Positions 30,865 through 38,328 are shown, counted from the first letter of the stretch. The stretch is 64,000 nucleotides of DNA from Pseudomonas sp. GL-B-19 (GCF_019956415.1 NZ_JAHBDK010000024.1:35681-99680), one strand, 5' to 3'. Translations and numbers: made by a program. The notes: generated by a model from the letters alone, not told the origin.

Positions 30865-31844
30865 AGCGGGTGTTCATCGCCAATTTCGGCCGTGAAAACT
30901 ACGAATGGCCCAACTGCCTTCGTCGTTCGACCGTTGCCACCATGAACGCCGAAAAGACCCATAGCTTCTGGGCTGCAGGCGACCGTGAAGGCTTTATCGA
31001 GACCACACTGAAACATGAGAAAACCGCTCGAGGCATGGTTCCGACACTGGGGGTGGCATCACGCTGGTTCAACTTGATGACCATCATTGCGCAAACATCC
31101 GGTGATATCTGGATTCACTGCGAGAAGAATGATCTGTGGTGGACCGAGTCGCTACCTGATGCCCCAGCTTTTGAACTTGGGGAAGATCCCAGCAGTAAGC
31201 CTCCCAAGCCTGTCTACGTGTGCCACAAGCCCTGCAAACCCTGGGTAAAAATCAGCTTGAGCGGTAGTCGGTTGGAATGGAGTGCACTGCATCCGAAGGC
31301 GTGGGACTTCCTTTCAACCGAAGCCACCCTTCAGCAGCTATCCCCCGATTATGCGGAATACGCATTGGCGCTTGTCCATGGGAACGACCTGACCCCATGG
31401 CATGAGCGCCGAGAGTGGAGAGAGAAAACGGCCGTGCGTAAAGCGGGACTTGTGAGCTCGTTTAGCAACCTCAAAGTCGCTGCATACCGGATGGCACGCA
31501 CCGCGTGGGAAACAACACAACAGTCCAACGGCCAGGAAGTAGTCCGCTGGGCCAAGAACAAAGATTTCGGTTTCCCAGACGAAGAAGAACTACAGCTCTA
31601 CATTGAAGAGCTGTACCGCATGCAGGAAGGCCTGTGCGCGCTCACGGGCATATCGATGCAGCTGGATCGGGCGCAGGACGATGACGAACAGCTGTGCTCT
31701 CTCGACCGAATCGACAGCGATGGCCACTATGCCCCCGGCAACCTGCAGATCGTCTGCCGCTTTGCCAACCGCTGGAAAAGCCACAGCAACAACGCTGACT
31801 TCATGCGCTTGATCAGACTGATCAGAAGCACCACCAACCTCTAG
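30861..31844 (+). CDS. HNH-like protein coupled to hsdS (unknown role)
   Basis: 327-aa protein, fourth gene of the hsd operon, starting within the hsdS stop (ATGA overlap). The C-terminal 90 residues look like an HNH/His-Me-finger nuclease: GLCALTG (about 255), then CSLDRIDSDGHYAPGNLQIVC and FANRWKSHSNNADF. The DRIDS-GHY-PGNLQ-V-N pattern recurs in many HNH proteins. The N-terminal half (about 1-220) has no domain I recognise; it contains Trp-rich and Cys/His stretches (VYVCHKPCKPW). Tight coupling suggests it acts with the type I complex, as an auxiliary nuclease or regulator, but no function is established. Confidence 0.75.
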   Translation: MKRVFIANFGRENYEWPNCLRRSTVATMNAEKTHSFWAAGDREGFIETTLKHEKTARGMVPTLGVASRWFNLMTIIAQTSGDIWIHCEKNDLWWTESLPDAPAFELGEDPSSKPPKPVYVCHKPCKPWVKISLSGSRLEWSALHPKAWDFLSTEATLQQLSPDYAEYALALVHGNDLTPWHERREWREKTAVRKAGLVSSFSNLKVAAYRMARTAWETTQQSNGQEVVRWAKNKDFGFPDEEELQLYIEELYRMQEGLCALTGISMQLDRAQDDDEQLCSLDRIDSDGHYAPGNLQIVCRFANRWKSHSNNADFMRLIRLIRSTTNL

Positions 31845-31867
31845 GCCTCATGCCGCAAAGGATTGCA

Positions 31868-32005
31868 ATGGACACTTTAACCATTCTGCAACCCATACTC
31901 GACGCCCTGAAATGGCTGCTGGCCATGCTGCCGGTGGGTCTGCTCAAATCGTCCTAGGCCAAGGGCCATTTCGGCGACCTGGTACAACTACCAACGCCTC
32001 CCTGA
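31868..32005 (+). pseudogene. Remnant of a NERD-type nuclease-related membrane protein
   Basis: Frame begins MDTLTILQPILDALKWLLAM, a hydrophobic N-terminal anchor, then LLKSS, a TAG at 31955-31957, and AKGHFGDLVQL. NERD-domain proteins typically read LKSPWxKGHFGE here, so the TAG most simply replaces a Trp TGG codon. Similarity stops after about 45 codons, where the sequence runs into the opposite-strand LysR fragment. It starts 23 bp after the HNH gene stop. The assignment rests on a short motif. Confidence 0.45.
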
Positions 32006-32531
32006 ACAGCAGTTCGCCCCGTGAAGGGCCGTCGCTGGTGACCAGGGCGAGGTCGATCTGGCCGCGGTCGACCTTTGCCCAGAGGCTTGCGGAGTCTTCG
32101 CAGACCAATGTGACCTCGACCTCACTGAAGCGGGTCATGAAGCTGTACAGGGCCGGCATCTGGTAGGTCAGGGCATAGTCATCAGGCACACCCAGGGTAA
32201 CGCGCCCGGAGACCGCGCGCCCGTGCATCGCATCAACCATCGTCGAGTGGGCTTCGAGCAGCTTGAGGGCGTGTCCTAGCAGGTCATACCCGGCAGGGGT
32301 CAACGTCAGTTGCTTCGGCTCGCGCTTGAACAGCGGCCGGCCGAGGCTGTCTTCCAGCTTCTTCAACTGCATGCTCACCGCGGACTGGGACCGGGCGACC
32401 TGACGCGCCGCCGCGGTCATAGAGCCGGTATCCACGACTGCCAGTAACGTGCGCAACCAGTCGATCTGTAAATCCCTGGAATGAATCAGCGTCCTGTCAC
32501 GAATGTCAGCTCGGTGCGGCAGACTGGGCAA
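31944..32531 (-). pseudogene. Truncated LysR-type transcriptional regulator
   Basis: 195-codon frame with an intact LysR helix-turn-helix (DWLRTLLAVVDTGSMTAAARQVARSQSAVSMQLKKLE) and the first part of the effector domain (RVTLGVPDDYALTYQMPALYSF). It breaks off at about residue 180 of a normally 290-310-aa protein; the last residues (GRRNGPWPRTI) come from the antisense of the NERD remnant. The 5' end overlaps the next minus-strand gene and lacks the usual short LysR N-terminus. I consider it non-functional, although the DNA-binding domain could still be made. Confidence 0.75.
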
Positions 32532-33234
32532 TGGCTATCCCGCGATAAAAGCGGTTACCGATGGTTAGTTTGTCTTCCCAGATCGACACGCCGATTTCTG
32601 CCCGCATCAACCGGGCCGGAAAGCTGCTGAAATCTCTAACCTTGATTGCATACGGGGCAGTCCATGCATTGCCGCTTGCAGGGACGGGAATCGTCCAGTC
32701 ACGCCCATGAAATGACAGCACGGCACCATCAAACCGAATTGAAATCCTGTCGTCTGGGTCATCCTTGCTGACGTGCCCAGCCAGCGTTTTGAACAGCAGG
32801 CGCATCCATGAGCGTTCTACCCAGCAATGTGGGCGGGCTGCATGCGCAGCCTGCTGGCGAACCCAAGGGAGCGTCGATTGATGTTGCAACCCCAGAATCA
32901 CCAACTCTTGTTTCATGCTGGCAACAAGCCTTTCATCGCAAAGCTGGTGTTCAAGCGCCCATGCAATCCAAGCCGCACACTGTTCGGCGGAGTCAACCTG
33001 CAGTGGCATTTCGAATTCGATTTGTGCGATGGATCGTGATGTGGCGACCAGTCCGGAAAGATGCCAAGCCTCGCGCATCTGCAGGTTCATCATGCGGGCC
33101 GCTGTCAGCTGAAAGCTGCCAAAGTCATATGAAAGGCCAGTTTCTTGCTCGGAGTACACCTTCGGCTCAGTCCTGAAGCCCAGCGCCTGCAAGGCTGCAT
33201 GCGTTGAAACCGGATTGACATCCCGTGCGCTCAT
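32506..33234 (-). CDS. Hypothetical protein (242 aa)
   Basis: I do not recognise this soluble protein. Start taken at the ATG at 33234 (SARDVNPVSTHAALQALG), which has GAGGG 7-11 nt upstream; an upstream start would add 13 residues. It has mixed alpha/beta character with many Trp and His (FDGAVLSFHGRDWTIPVPASGNAW near the C-terminus) and no membrane segments. Downstream of two other minus-strand island genes; overlaps the broken LysR frame by 26 bp. Confidence 0.6.
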   Translation of the reverse strand: MSARDVNPVSTHAALQALGFRTEPKVYSEQETGLSYDFGSFQLTAARMMNLQMREAWHLSGLVATSRSIAQIEFEMPLQVDSAEQCAAWIAWALEHQLCDERLVASMKQELVILGLQHQSTLPWVRQQAAHAARPHCWVERSWMRLLFKTLAGHVSKDDPDDRISIRFDGAVLSFHGRDWTIPVPASGNAWTAPYAIKVRDFSSFPARLMRAEIGVSIWEDKLTIGNRFYRGIAIAQSAAPS

Positions 33235-33300
33235 CCTTTCGCCCTCAGTTATGCCGGGGTGACGTTGCCCCAAGGGTATCCATGGAGCTGCCCCCTGGCG

Positions 33301-33335
33301 GCGGACGCCAAGAAGTCGAACGTTAAGGCGTCCGC
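33301..33335. terminator. Inverted repeat at the end of the Lys/Ala-rich gene
   Basis: Perfect 9-bp arms GCGGACGCC and GGCGTCCGC with a 17-nt loop that spans the stop codon of the 33323-33721 gene. No T-run follows on the minus strand, so termination is uncertain. Confidence 0.35.
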
Positions 33336-33721
33336 TTCAAACCCTTTGCATAGTCGTTTGGTGAACGATAGCCCAGCGCTCCAAGATCGAGCGGTTCCAC
33401 GAGTGCGGGCTCGAATTGGGCGATCTGGCGGCGATGTTCCATCCGGTCCTGCGGGGCTGGCAGCAGTACTTCGAAAGCAGCCTGATAAGCCTCGGTCGCG
33501 TTGAGTCTTACCAGGCATTGCCACACAAACTCCACATGGCGCGGACCCATCTGTGCGAGCAACTGCTCCAGGGGCGACAGTTCAACGGGGGCGGGCTCAG
33601 AAGCAGCAGTGACTGGGTGTTTCGCTGGTTTCTTGGGGGCTGCAGGCTTTCGGGCTGCACGGGATTTTGGTTTGGCTGCTTGAGCATCCGCGCTCTTGGT
33701 GGCCGGTTTCTTGGCTGCCAT
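33323..33721 (-). CDS. Hypothetical protein with Lys/Ala/Pro-rich N-terminus (132 aa)
   Basis: Starts at the ATG at 33721 (AAKKPATKSADAQAAKPKSR), with AAGGAA 7 nt upstream. The first 45 residues are histone-H1-like, basic and Ala/Pro-rich. Then comes HVEFVWQCLVRLNATEAYQA, which resembles the N-terminal helix-turn-helix of phage terminase small subunits (LNATxAYxAAF). The C-terminal LGALGYRSPNDYAKGL resembles the tail of IS3-type transposases. The combination suggests a decayed or fused gene. No function is assigned. Confidence 0.5.
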   Translation of the reverse strand: MAAKKPATKSADAQAAKPKSRAARKPAAPKKPAKHPVTAASEPAPVELSPLEQLLAQMGPRHVEFVWQCLVRLNATEAYQAAFEVLLPAPQDRMEHRRQIAQFEPALVEPLDLGALGYRSPNDYAKGLKRTP

Positions 33722-33731
33722 TGGGGATTCC

Positions 33732-34097
33732 TTACGCGGGGGAGGGAGAATATTGGAGCTGTCCATCGTTGCAGCCGAGGTCGCGGCCAAGCTTTCGCTG
33801 GCACCATTCGAGGAGCTGCTGTGGATCGAGGAAAACGTGGCGACCTGATCGAAAATGCCGTCCTCGCCCCTGGGAGCCGTCAGGCGACCCCTTTGCTGCT
33901 TTTTCAGTACTCACTAAAAGCTGAGTACTTACTAGGGGGGGATTTGCCGGCGCCGGTTTTGCCGGCGCCGGATTATCCGTCTGCGGTGGAACTGGGATTT
34001 CATTGACGACGTAGGCCAGGCCGGAGAACTTACCGCTCTCATTTCGGGCCTGGTCTGCTACCAGGTACCCATGAACAGCTCCAGTAGCTTGGCCCAT
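33732..34097 (-). CDS. Hypothetical protein (121 aa)
   Basis: Frame starting GQATGAVHGYLVADQARNES, preceded by a GGGGGG tract 5 nt from the ATG. The middle is Pro/Ala-rich (NPAPAKPAPANPP) and is encoded by a GC palindrome, followed by LVSTQLLVSTE, encoded by an AGTACTCA inverted repeat. The C-terminal third has little protein character and may not be conserved. It ends 10 bp before the next minus-strand start. I do not recognise a family. Confidence 0.4.
   Translation of the reverse strand: MGQATGAVHGYLVADQARNESGKFSGLAYVVNEIPVPPQTDNPAPAKPAPANPPLVSTQLLVSTEKAAKGSPDGSQGRGRHFRSGRHVFLDPQQLLEWCQRKLGRDLGCNDGQLQYSPSPA
33906..33929. repeat. AGTACTCA inverted repeat
   Basis: Perfect 8-bp arms AGTACTCA / TGAGTACT with an 8-nt spacer, an operator-like palindrome. 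Located 16 bp from a second, GC-only palindrome. Confidence 0.4.
33945..33971. repeat. Duplicated GC palindrome (CCGGCGCCGG twice)
   Basis: Two direct copies of the self-complementary CCGGCGCCGG separated by TTTTG, so the segment can fold as one stable hairpin or two small cruciforms. Confidence 0.5.
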
Positions 34098-34111
34098 TTA
34101 TTACCCCCCCT

Positions 34112-34125
34112 CGCGCGCGCGCGCG
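34112..34125. repeat. (CG)7 alternating tract
   Basis: Fourteen alternating C/G bases, bordered by a C7 run at 34104-34110. It is prone to Z-DNA and replication slippage, and lies just upstream of the 34097 start. Confidence 0.6.
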
Positions 34126-34197
34126 TACTGCTCTAAAAATCATCAAAATTTCCACGCATTAGGGCTGACGAAAATCATCCAACTGTTGCAGATACGC

Positions 34198-34395
34198 TTA
34201 GGGAGCTACTGAAGCACGGTTCTGGAACCGAACCACGTCACGCTCCAGCTTCTCTTCGATAGCCAGACGCACGAACTCTGAACGGTTGGCGCTGGGATAA
34301 CGGATCAGCCGATCAATCGCGGCCACGGTTTCAGTTTCAACTGACACAATCAGCCGGGTCTTGGGTGTTTCCTTGAATAACCTGTTTTTGCTCAT
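34198..34395 (-). CDS. Ribbon-helix-helix (CopG-like) DNA-binding protein
   Basis: 65-aa protein: TRLIVSVETETVAAIDRLIR (beta strand and first helix), then SANRSEFVRLAIEEKLERDV (second helix, with the classic RSEFVRLA signature). RHH proteins of this size are copy-number, partition or antitoxin regulators; no toxin partner is evident nearby. Located downstream of the iteron-bearing gene, on the same strand. Confidence 0.75.
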   Translation of the reverse strand: MSKNRLFKETPKTRLIVSVETETVAAIDRLIRYPSANRSEFVRLAIEEKLERDVVRFQNRASVAP

Positions 34396-34478
34396 GGTTG
34401 TTAACCTAATCAGAGATGCTCGGCACGTCGTTTAATCATGTGTTTAGCGATGTGTGGATGTCCTCAGGTATGAGGAGA

Positions 34479-35300
34479 TTAGTTGTGATCACTATCGGGT
34501 GGAAAGCACTCAGCCAGCCACTCCTCCATTGTTTGTTCTTGTGGTCGCTTGCGCGATTGGGTAGATACGTTGACTGCCGTGTACCCGTCTGTACTGATTA
34601 CCGTTTTACCGTGGTTTTCAGCCCCCGTGGTTTGATTCCCTTGGAGACCATGATTTTGCTGGGCTGGAGCCAAATCCTTGTCCGGCACTTTTGTCCGGCA
34701 GTTGTCCGTCGCTTGTACGGCAGTTGTCCGGCAGTTGTCCGGCTGAAAGGCGTTACGCACCTCAGCAGAAGTGATGAAAAGGGGGCGGAGCGATGCGGTG
34801 TTCAGCCGGTTTTTTCGCCCGGCTACCATATCTGCAGCGAACAGGATGTCCCGCAGGTTACCCAGATAGTCATGGAGCGACGAAAGGCGCTTTGGCGTGG
34901 GAAGGCCGGTTGACTGCCAGAAACGGTAGAGATGGCTGCGTTTGCCAATGCGAAAGTGCCCTTTCGGAAGATCAGAGCCTTTTGCCCCTGCCTTGGTGGT
35001 ACGGTCACGACTCAGCTCCGCGTTGAAGATGGCGTGGGAATCCAGACCATCTACAAATGACGGAAGCTGGATCGCCACACCTGGCGCCTGCTGATGACCA
35101 AACTTGCCGGTCGAATAACCGCCATATTCATATGCATCGATCCCCAGCGTGTGCAGGATTTCGCGCAGAAGAGCGTGTGAATGTTCGTCCAACCAATCCT
35201 GAGGTACAGGCTTACCACTGATCGGGCGAACGACAAGCCGGCCAAGCACAATACTGATTTCGTCTCCTCGGCTGAGTAATTTCCCGACGGTAACGGTCAT
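34479..35300 (-). CDS. Hypothetical island protein (273 aa) containing iteron-like repeats
   Basis: Start taken at the ATG at 35300 (TVTVGKLLSRGDEISIVLGRLVV), which overlaps the stop of a small upstream gene (ATGA); longer frames upstream are in low-quality sequence. No known domain is recognised. Residues 1-170 look globular (LHTLGIDAYEYGGYSTGKFG, GHFRIGKRSHLYRFWQSTG). The C-terminal 90 residues are polar and disordered-looking, and are encoded over five tandem 11-bp repeats at 34691-34745. A replication or maintenance role is possible from the repeats, but this is inference. Confidence 0.6.
   Translation of the reverse strand: MTVTVGKLLSRGDEISIVLGRLVVRPISGKPVPQDWLDEHSHALLREILHTLGIDAYEYGGYSTGKFGHQQAPGVAIQLPSFVDGLDSHAIFNAELSRDRTTKAGAKGSDLPKGHFRIGKRSHLYRFWQSTGLPTPKRLSSLHDYLGNLRDILFAADMVAGRKNRLNTASLRPLFITSAEVRNAFQPDNCRTTAVQATDNCRTKVPDKDLAPAQQNHGLQGNQTTGAENHGKTVISTDGYTAVNVSTQSRKRPQEQTMEEWLAECFPPDSDHN
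34678..34745. repeat. Iteron-like array: 11-bp units, five contiguous plus one
   Basis: Unit TTGTCCGGCAG, at 34678, then 34691, 34702, 34713, 34724 and 34735 (starts). The last five are perfectly tandem and the first is offset by 2 bp. Units 2 and 5 are identical; the others differ by one to three bases. Eleven bp is one helical turn, so all units face the same side of the DNA. The period is not a multiple of three although it lies within a gene. Confidence 0.8.
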
Positions 35301-35467
35301 TGCAACACCCAGGCTTTGGTCTGTTTGTCCTCCAGGGCGATCAAGCCAACTACAGCGGCCAGCGCCACCCGCTCGACGACCAACAGTTGAAGGTGCATTG
35401 AAAAAATTACTTTCAACAGGCAAGCCGGGACCGTCACCGCCTCTTGGCAGCGTTGAAAATCCTCCAT
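35297..35467 (-). CDS. Small hypothetical protein (56 aa)
   Basis: ATG at 35467 (EDFQRCQEAVTVPACLLKVIF), running to a TGA that overlaps the next gene start (ATGA). A weak AGGGG lies upstream. The middle is hydrophobic (LQLLVVERVALAAVVGLIAL), possibly one membrane helix, and the end is polar (EDKQTKAWVLQ). Evidence is the exact translational coupling and the placement between two same-strand genes 4-170 bp apart. Confidence 0.5.
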   Translation of the reverse strand: MEDFQRCQEAVTVPACLLKVIFSMHLQLLVVERVALAAVVGLIALEDKQTKAWVLQ

Positions 35468-35470
35468 GGT

Positions 35471-35803
35471 TTAAGCCCCTGACTGAATGGCGTCGAGCTC
35501 GTTGCAAGCGGCGATATTGGAGTTGGCCTGTGCGCCGAAGTAATAAACCAGGCCGTGATGAGGGCGCCCGTGATACTCGGTCAGAGTGATATGTTGGGTG
35601 TTGATGGGAGGCTCTTGCACAAGCAACGCCTTAACGCGGGCCGCTGACATCAGGATGTTCTGCTCAATCTGGGCGGTAATCGTGCCCGCTGGGCCAGCTT
35701 GCTGGCTAGCCAGAAGACGGGCGCACTGTGCCTCGGTATTGGTATCACTCCAGGTCAATTTCTGGGGGGCGACCTGTTGGACGGCCTTATTGCTCTCCGT
35801 CAT
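35471..35803 (-). CDS. Hypothetical island protein (110 aa)
   Basis: Start at the ATG at 35803 (TESNKAVQQVAPQKLTW), 1 bp after the stop of the AlpA-like gene, with GAGGTC upstream. It contains a central amphipathic region (AQIEQNILMSAARVKALLVQ) and HGLVYYFGAQ. No recognised domain. Part of the same minus-strand operon as the regulator upstream. Confidence 0.6.
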   Translation of the reverse strand: MTESNKAVQQVAPQKLTWSDTNTEAQCARLLASQQAGPAGTITAQIEQNILMSAARVKALLVQEPPINTQHITLTEYHGRPHHGLVYYFGAQANSNIAACNELDAIQSGA

Positions 35804-35804
35804 G

Positions 35805-36101
35805 TTAGATGACCTCGTCGGTATGGCGTGCGGTGCGATCCGCCAGAAACTGCGCCAAATCATTCACGCGATAGCGCACCAGACGGCCGACCTTGATGAA
35901 GGGCAGGTTATAGCGGCCAGTGGAGCGCCAGACGCTCAAGGTACTTGCTTTGATACAAAGCGCCTGGGCCGCTTGCTTATCATTGACCTGCACGGGCGGC
36001 TTGTCTGCGGGGTAGCCAAGCGCGACGGAAATCTGGGCCACAATTTCATTGATGGCTTGGGACTTGATATCGGCATCGGTACGCGCGTAGGAAATGGTCA
36101 T
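35805..36101 (-). CDS. AlpA/excisionase-like helix-turn-helix protein
   Basis: 98-aa protein. The C-terminal half fits the HTH_17/AlpA family (QAAQALCIKASTLSVWRSTGRYNLPFIKVGRLVRYRVNDLAQFL): a helix-turn-helix with the GR-LP-xKVGR-RYR wing. Such proteins in integrated elements activate integrase or drive excision. First gene of the minus-strand operon running down to 34479 or further. ATG has CGAGGA 6 nt upstream. Confidence 0.75.
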   Translation of the reverse strand: MTISYARTDADIKSQAINEIVAQISVALGYPADKPPVQVNDKQAAQALCIKASTLSVWRSTGRYNLPFIKVGRLVRYRVNDLAQFLADRTARHTDEVI

Positions 36102-36291
36102 CGTAAATCCTCGTAATCGTCAGGGTGCGAGGAGAACGATGGGGCAACCTACTGGACCAGGCGCAAGTGGTCCAGGTAGACCGGGTCTACTTTTATTTTG
36201 CGAAATAGCATGGCCGCTGGGCGTTTATTTTTCATCGCTACTAACTCATCGTTCGCGCCGATTCGTCCAATGCGTGGCCATATCCCTGCGA

Positions 36292-36993
36292 TTACTTTGC
36301 AACCTCTATAAGCAAACGCCCCCAAGCCTCTACAAATGCTTTTGTTTTGGTGCTTTTTCCTTGATTGGCGCCCTCGAACAAGCAACCGGGACCGGTCAAT
36401 CCTTGATGAACGACCCATTCCCAGCACATGTGACGCGCGCCCTCCGCGCCACTCCGCGCAGAGCGGAGATTCGCCGCCGTAAACTCGCTTTGACTCTTGA
36501 ACCAGCGACGAAGATATTCGATGCGCTGATCAAGCAAAGGTAGATTTTGGTCTACTACCTGAAGCTCTTGCCGCTCATGCATTTTTTCAGCAATGACTTC
36601 TGCCAATCCATCCTCATCAATGGGAATCTCGATTCCCTGACCTATGGCCCAACGAACTAATTTCTTAAACTCAGCCATTGTGAAAGGGAACGGCAAAACA
36701 GGTTTTTTCAAATTATTGGATGGATGCTTCCCCAGAAAATTTCTTTCTGCACGGGTGAGCCTGGATCGAACGCCATCAGGCAGCTCCTGCCAATAGAGCC
36801 CCTCCTTCGGGTCTATTTCAAAAAAGCCAAGAAAATCATCTTCGCTGTCGTCTTCTCCTACACAAATTTTTATGAAGTCGGCGTATCCAAATTCAGTATC
36901 GCCATCAATGGCGTCCAAAGTGCTCATGAGAGCTGCCAAGCCTTTTGCGCTTTCTTCTTGGGCCACCAGCTCCTCGGGACCGATTTCCTCCAA
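36292..36993 (-). CDS. Hypothetical protein (233 aa), cargo gene beside the integrase
   Basis: Acidic N-terminus (MEEIGPEELVAQEESAKG), then YADFIKICVGEDDSEDD, and a charged helical C-terminal half. No recognised domain or membrane segment. Strong GAGGAG Shine-Dalgarno. Lower GC than the flanking core genes. Located between the integrase and the AlpA-like gene, a usual position for late-acquired cargo. Confidence 0.6.
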   Translation of the reverse strand: MEEIGPEELVAQEESAKGLAALMSTLDAIDGDTEFGYADFIKICVGEDDSEDDFLGFFEIDPKEGLYWQELPDGVRSRLTRAERNFLGKHPSNNLKKPVLPFPFTMAEFKKLVRWAIGQGIEIPIDEDGLAEVIAEKMHERQELQVVDQNLPLLDQRIEYLRRWFKSQSEFTAANLRSARSGAEGARHMCWEWVVHQGLTGPGCLFEGANQGKSTKTKAFVEAWGRLLIEVAK

Positions 36994-37091
36994 TGCAACA
37001 TCTCCTCTTCAAACGATCTACTGAAAGGTGACCTGCCCATTGGGTAGGTCACCTGCTTTTCGCTCCGTTGGGCTAGGCTGACCACCATTGA

Positions 37092-38306
37092 TCATGCGTT
37101 GGTCGTGCGCCCCATCGCTGCTGTGATTTTCTCCAATGCCTCGCGCACCGGATCGGTAGCTAAGTGGGCATATCGGGCAGTGGTCACCGTCGTCGTGTGC
37201 CCAAGCAGTTTGCCAACCATCGGGAGGCTCACACCTTGGCCGACCAGCCAGCTTGCTGTTGTGTGGCGAAGGTCATGTATGTGGAGGTCCGGGATTTCAG
37301 GCAGCGCCAACTCCGCAGCAAAGGCCTTGAGCATGGCATGCCAAGTTTTGCGAATTTCCCCCATATGACCAGCCTTGGTTGGTGCAGGAAAAACCCAATC
37401 CCGGCTCACACCGACACGCCGGCGCAGAATCTCCAGAGCAGGTGGCGGCACCGGTATCGTATGGATCAGCTTGTTTTTGTGATGACTGCTGGGAATCGTC
37501 CAGATAGCAGTATCCAGGTCCAACTGGTCCCAGCGCATCGCCTTGACGTTTCCCGACCGCGCCCCCGTGAACAGACACAGCCTGACAATGTCCGCTACGT
37601 CCTGATTCCCCACGGAGTCGATGGCCTTGAACAAGGCCGGCATTTGCGAGGGCTTGATCCACTCTTCTCGCCGAACTTCGTGGTTGTCCTTGAGCGTTGA
37701 CCACGGATTGCGGAGGTCCAGGCCGTGATGCTTGATGGCATGGTTCCACATGGCACGGGCCAGCCGTTTCACGTGGTTCGCCTCCACCGGCCCGCTCACA
37801 ACTGTCACATCGCGGAAAATCTTCCCAGCCAAGGTGGAGGTGATCTCACTTACTCGACGCTTGGCGCGATCTTTCAAATGGCAGTCATACAGCCGCTGAT
37901 CCTTTCTCCAACTACGCTTGATCGGCTTGTCAGGGGTCGGCCCGACTGCGCGCTCGTCTCTCCAGACACCCCATAAGTCAACAACGGTCAGCTCTTCCTT
38001 TCTGGCAGTGGCAGCGGCACGAACGCTCTCGCCGGCATTCAGGCTCTTGAGCTTCAGCCGAGCTCCGATGCGGGCCTGTTCGACGGTCATATCGGGAAAC
38101 ACCCCCAAGCGTATGAACTCGTTATTGCCCTTGCGTCCCATACCCGCGACGCGACGAATTACATAGAAGGTCTTGGAGCCCGCCGGAGTAACGCAAATGG
38201 AAAGCCCTAGGGTTTTAGAGTCCCGATACCAAGCGCGTTTATCGGTCGGTTTGATACCGTCCAAGGCTGTCTTGGTAAAACTGAAGGCGGTTTCTGTCGT
38301 GTTCAC
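37092..38306 (-). CDS. int: Tyrosine site-specific integrase (P4-like)
   Basis: 404-aa integrase responsible for insertion at the tRNA. N-terminal DUF4102 arm-binding domain (TKTALDGIKPTDKRAWYRDSKTLGLSICV), SAM-like core-binding domain in the middle, and C-terminal catalytic domain with CLFTGARSGNV (Arg), LHIHDLRHTTASWL (HxxR), LLGHTTTVTTARYAHL (His and nucleophile Tyr). I choose GTG at 38306 (GGAAAG about 8 nt upstream) over a TTG at 38333. The TTG lies inside the 21-bp subterminal repeat. Confidence 0.93.
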   Translation of the reverse strand: MNTTETAFSFTKTALDGIKPTDKRAWYRDSKTLGLSICVTPAGSKTFYVIRRVAGMGRKGNNEFIRLGVFPDMTVEQARIGARLKLKSLNAGESVRAAATARKEELTVVDLWGVWRDERAVGPTPDKPIKRSWRKDQRLYDCHLKDRAKRRVSEITSTLAGKIFRDVTVVSGPVEANHVKRLARAMWNHAIKHHGLDLRNPWSTLKDNHEVRREEWIKPSQMPALFKAIDSVGNQDVADIVRLCLFTGARSGNVKAMRWDQLDLDTAIWTIPSSHHKNKLIHTIPVPPPALEILRRRVGVSRDWVFPAPTKAGHMGEIRKTWHAMLKAFAAELALPEIPDLHIHDLRHTTASWLVGQGVSLPMVGKLLGHTTTVTTARYAHLATDPVREALEKITAAMGRTTNA

Positions 38307-38328
38307 TGCTTGCTTTCCGAGCTGGGCT

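Noticed and set aside
33416..34006. Plus-strand frame containing FHPVLRGWQQYF, resembling a group II intron maturase end
   Set aside because: The similarity is a handful of residues, there is no reverse transcriptase region or intron RNA structure nearby, and the minus strand gives a better-supported frame with a Shine-Dalgarno.
36149..36235. Tiny minus-strand frame MKNKRPAAMLFRKIKVDPVY...
   Set aside because: Only 28 codons, no clear Shine-Dalgarno and no recognised family; too weak to list.
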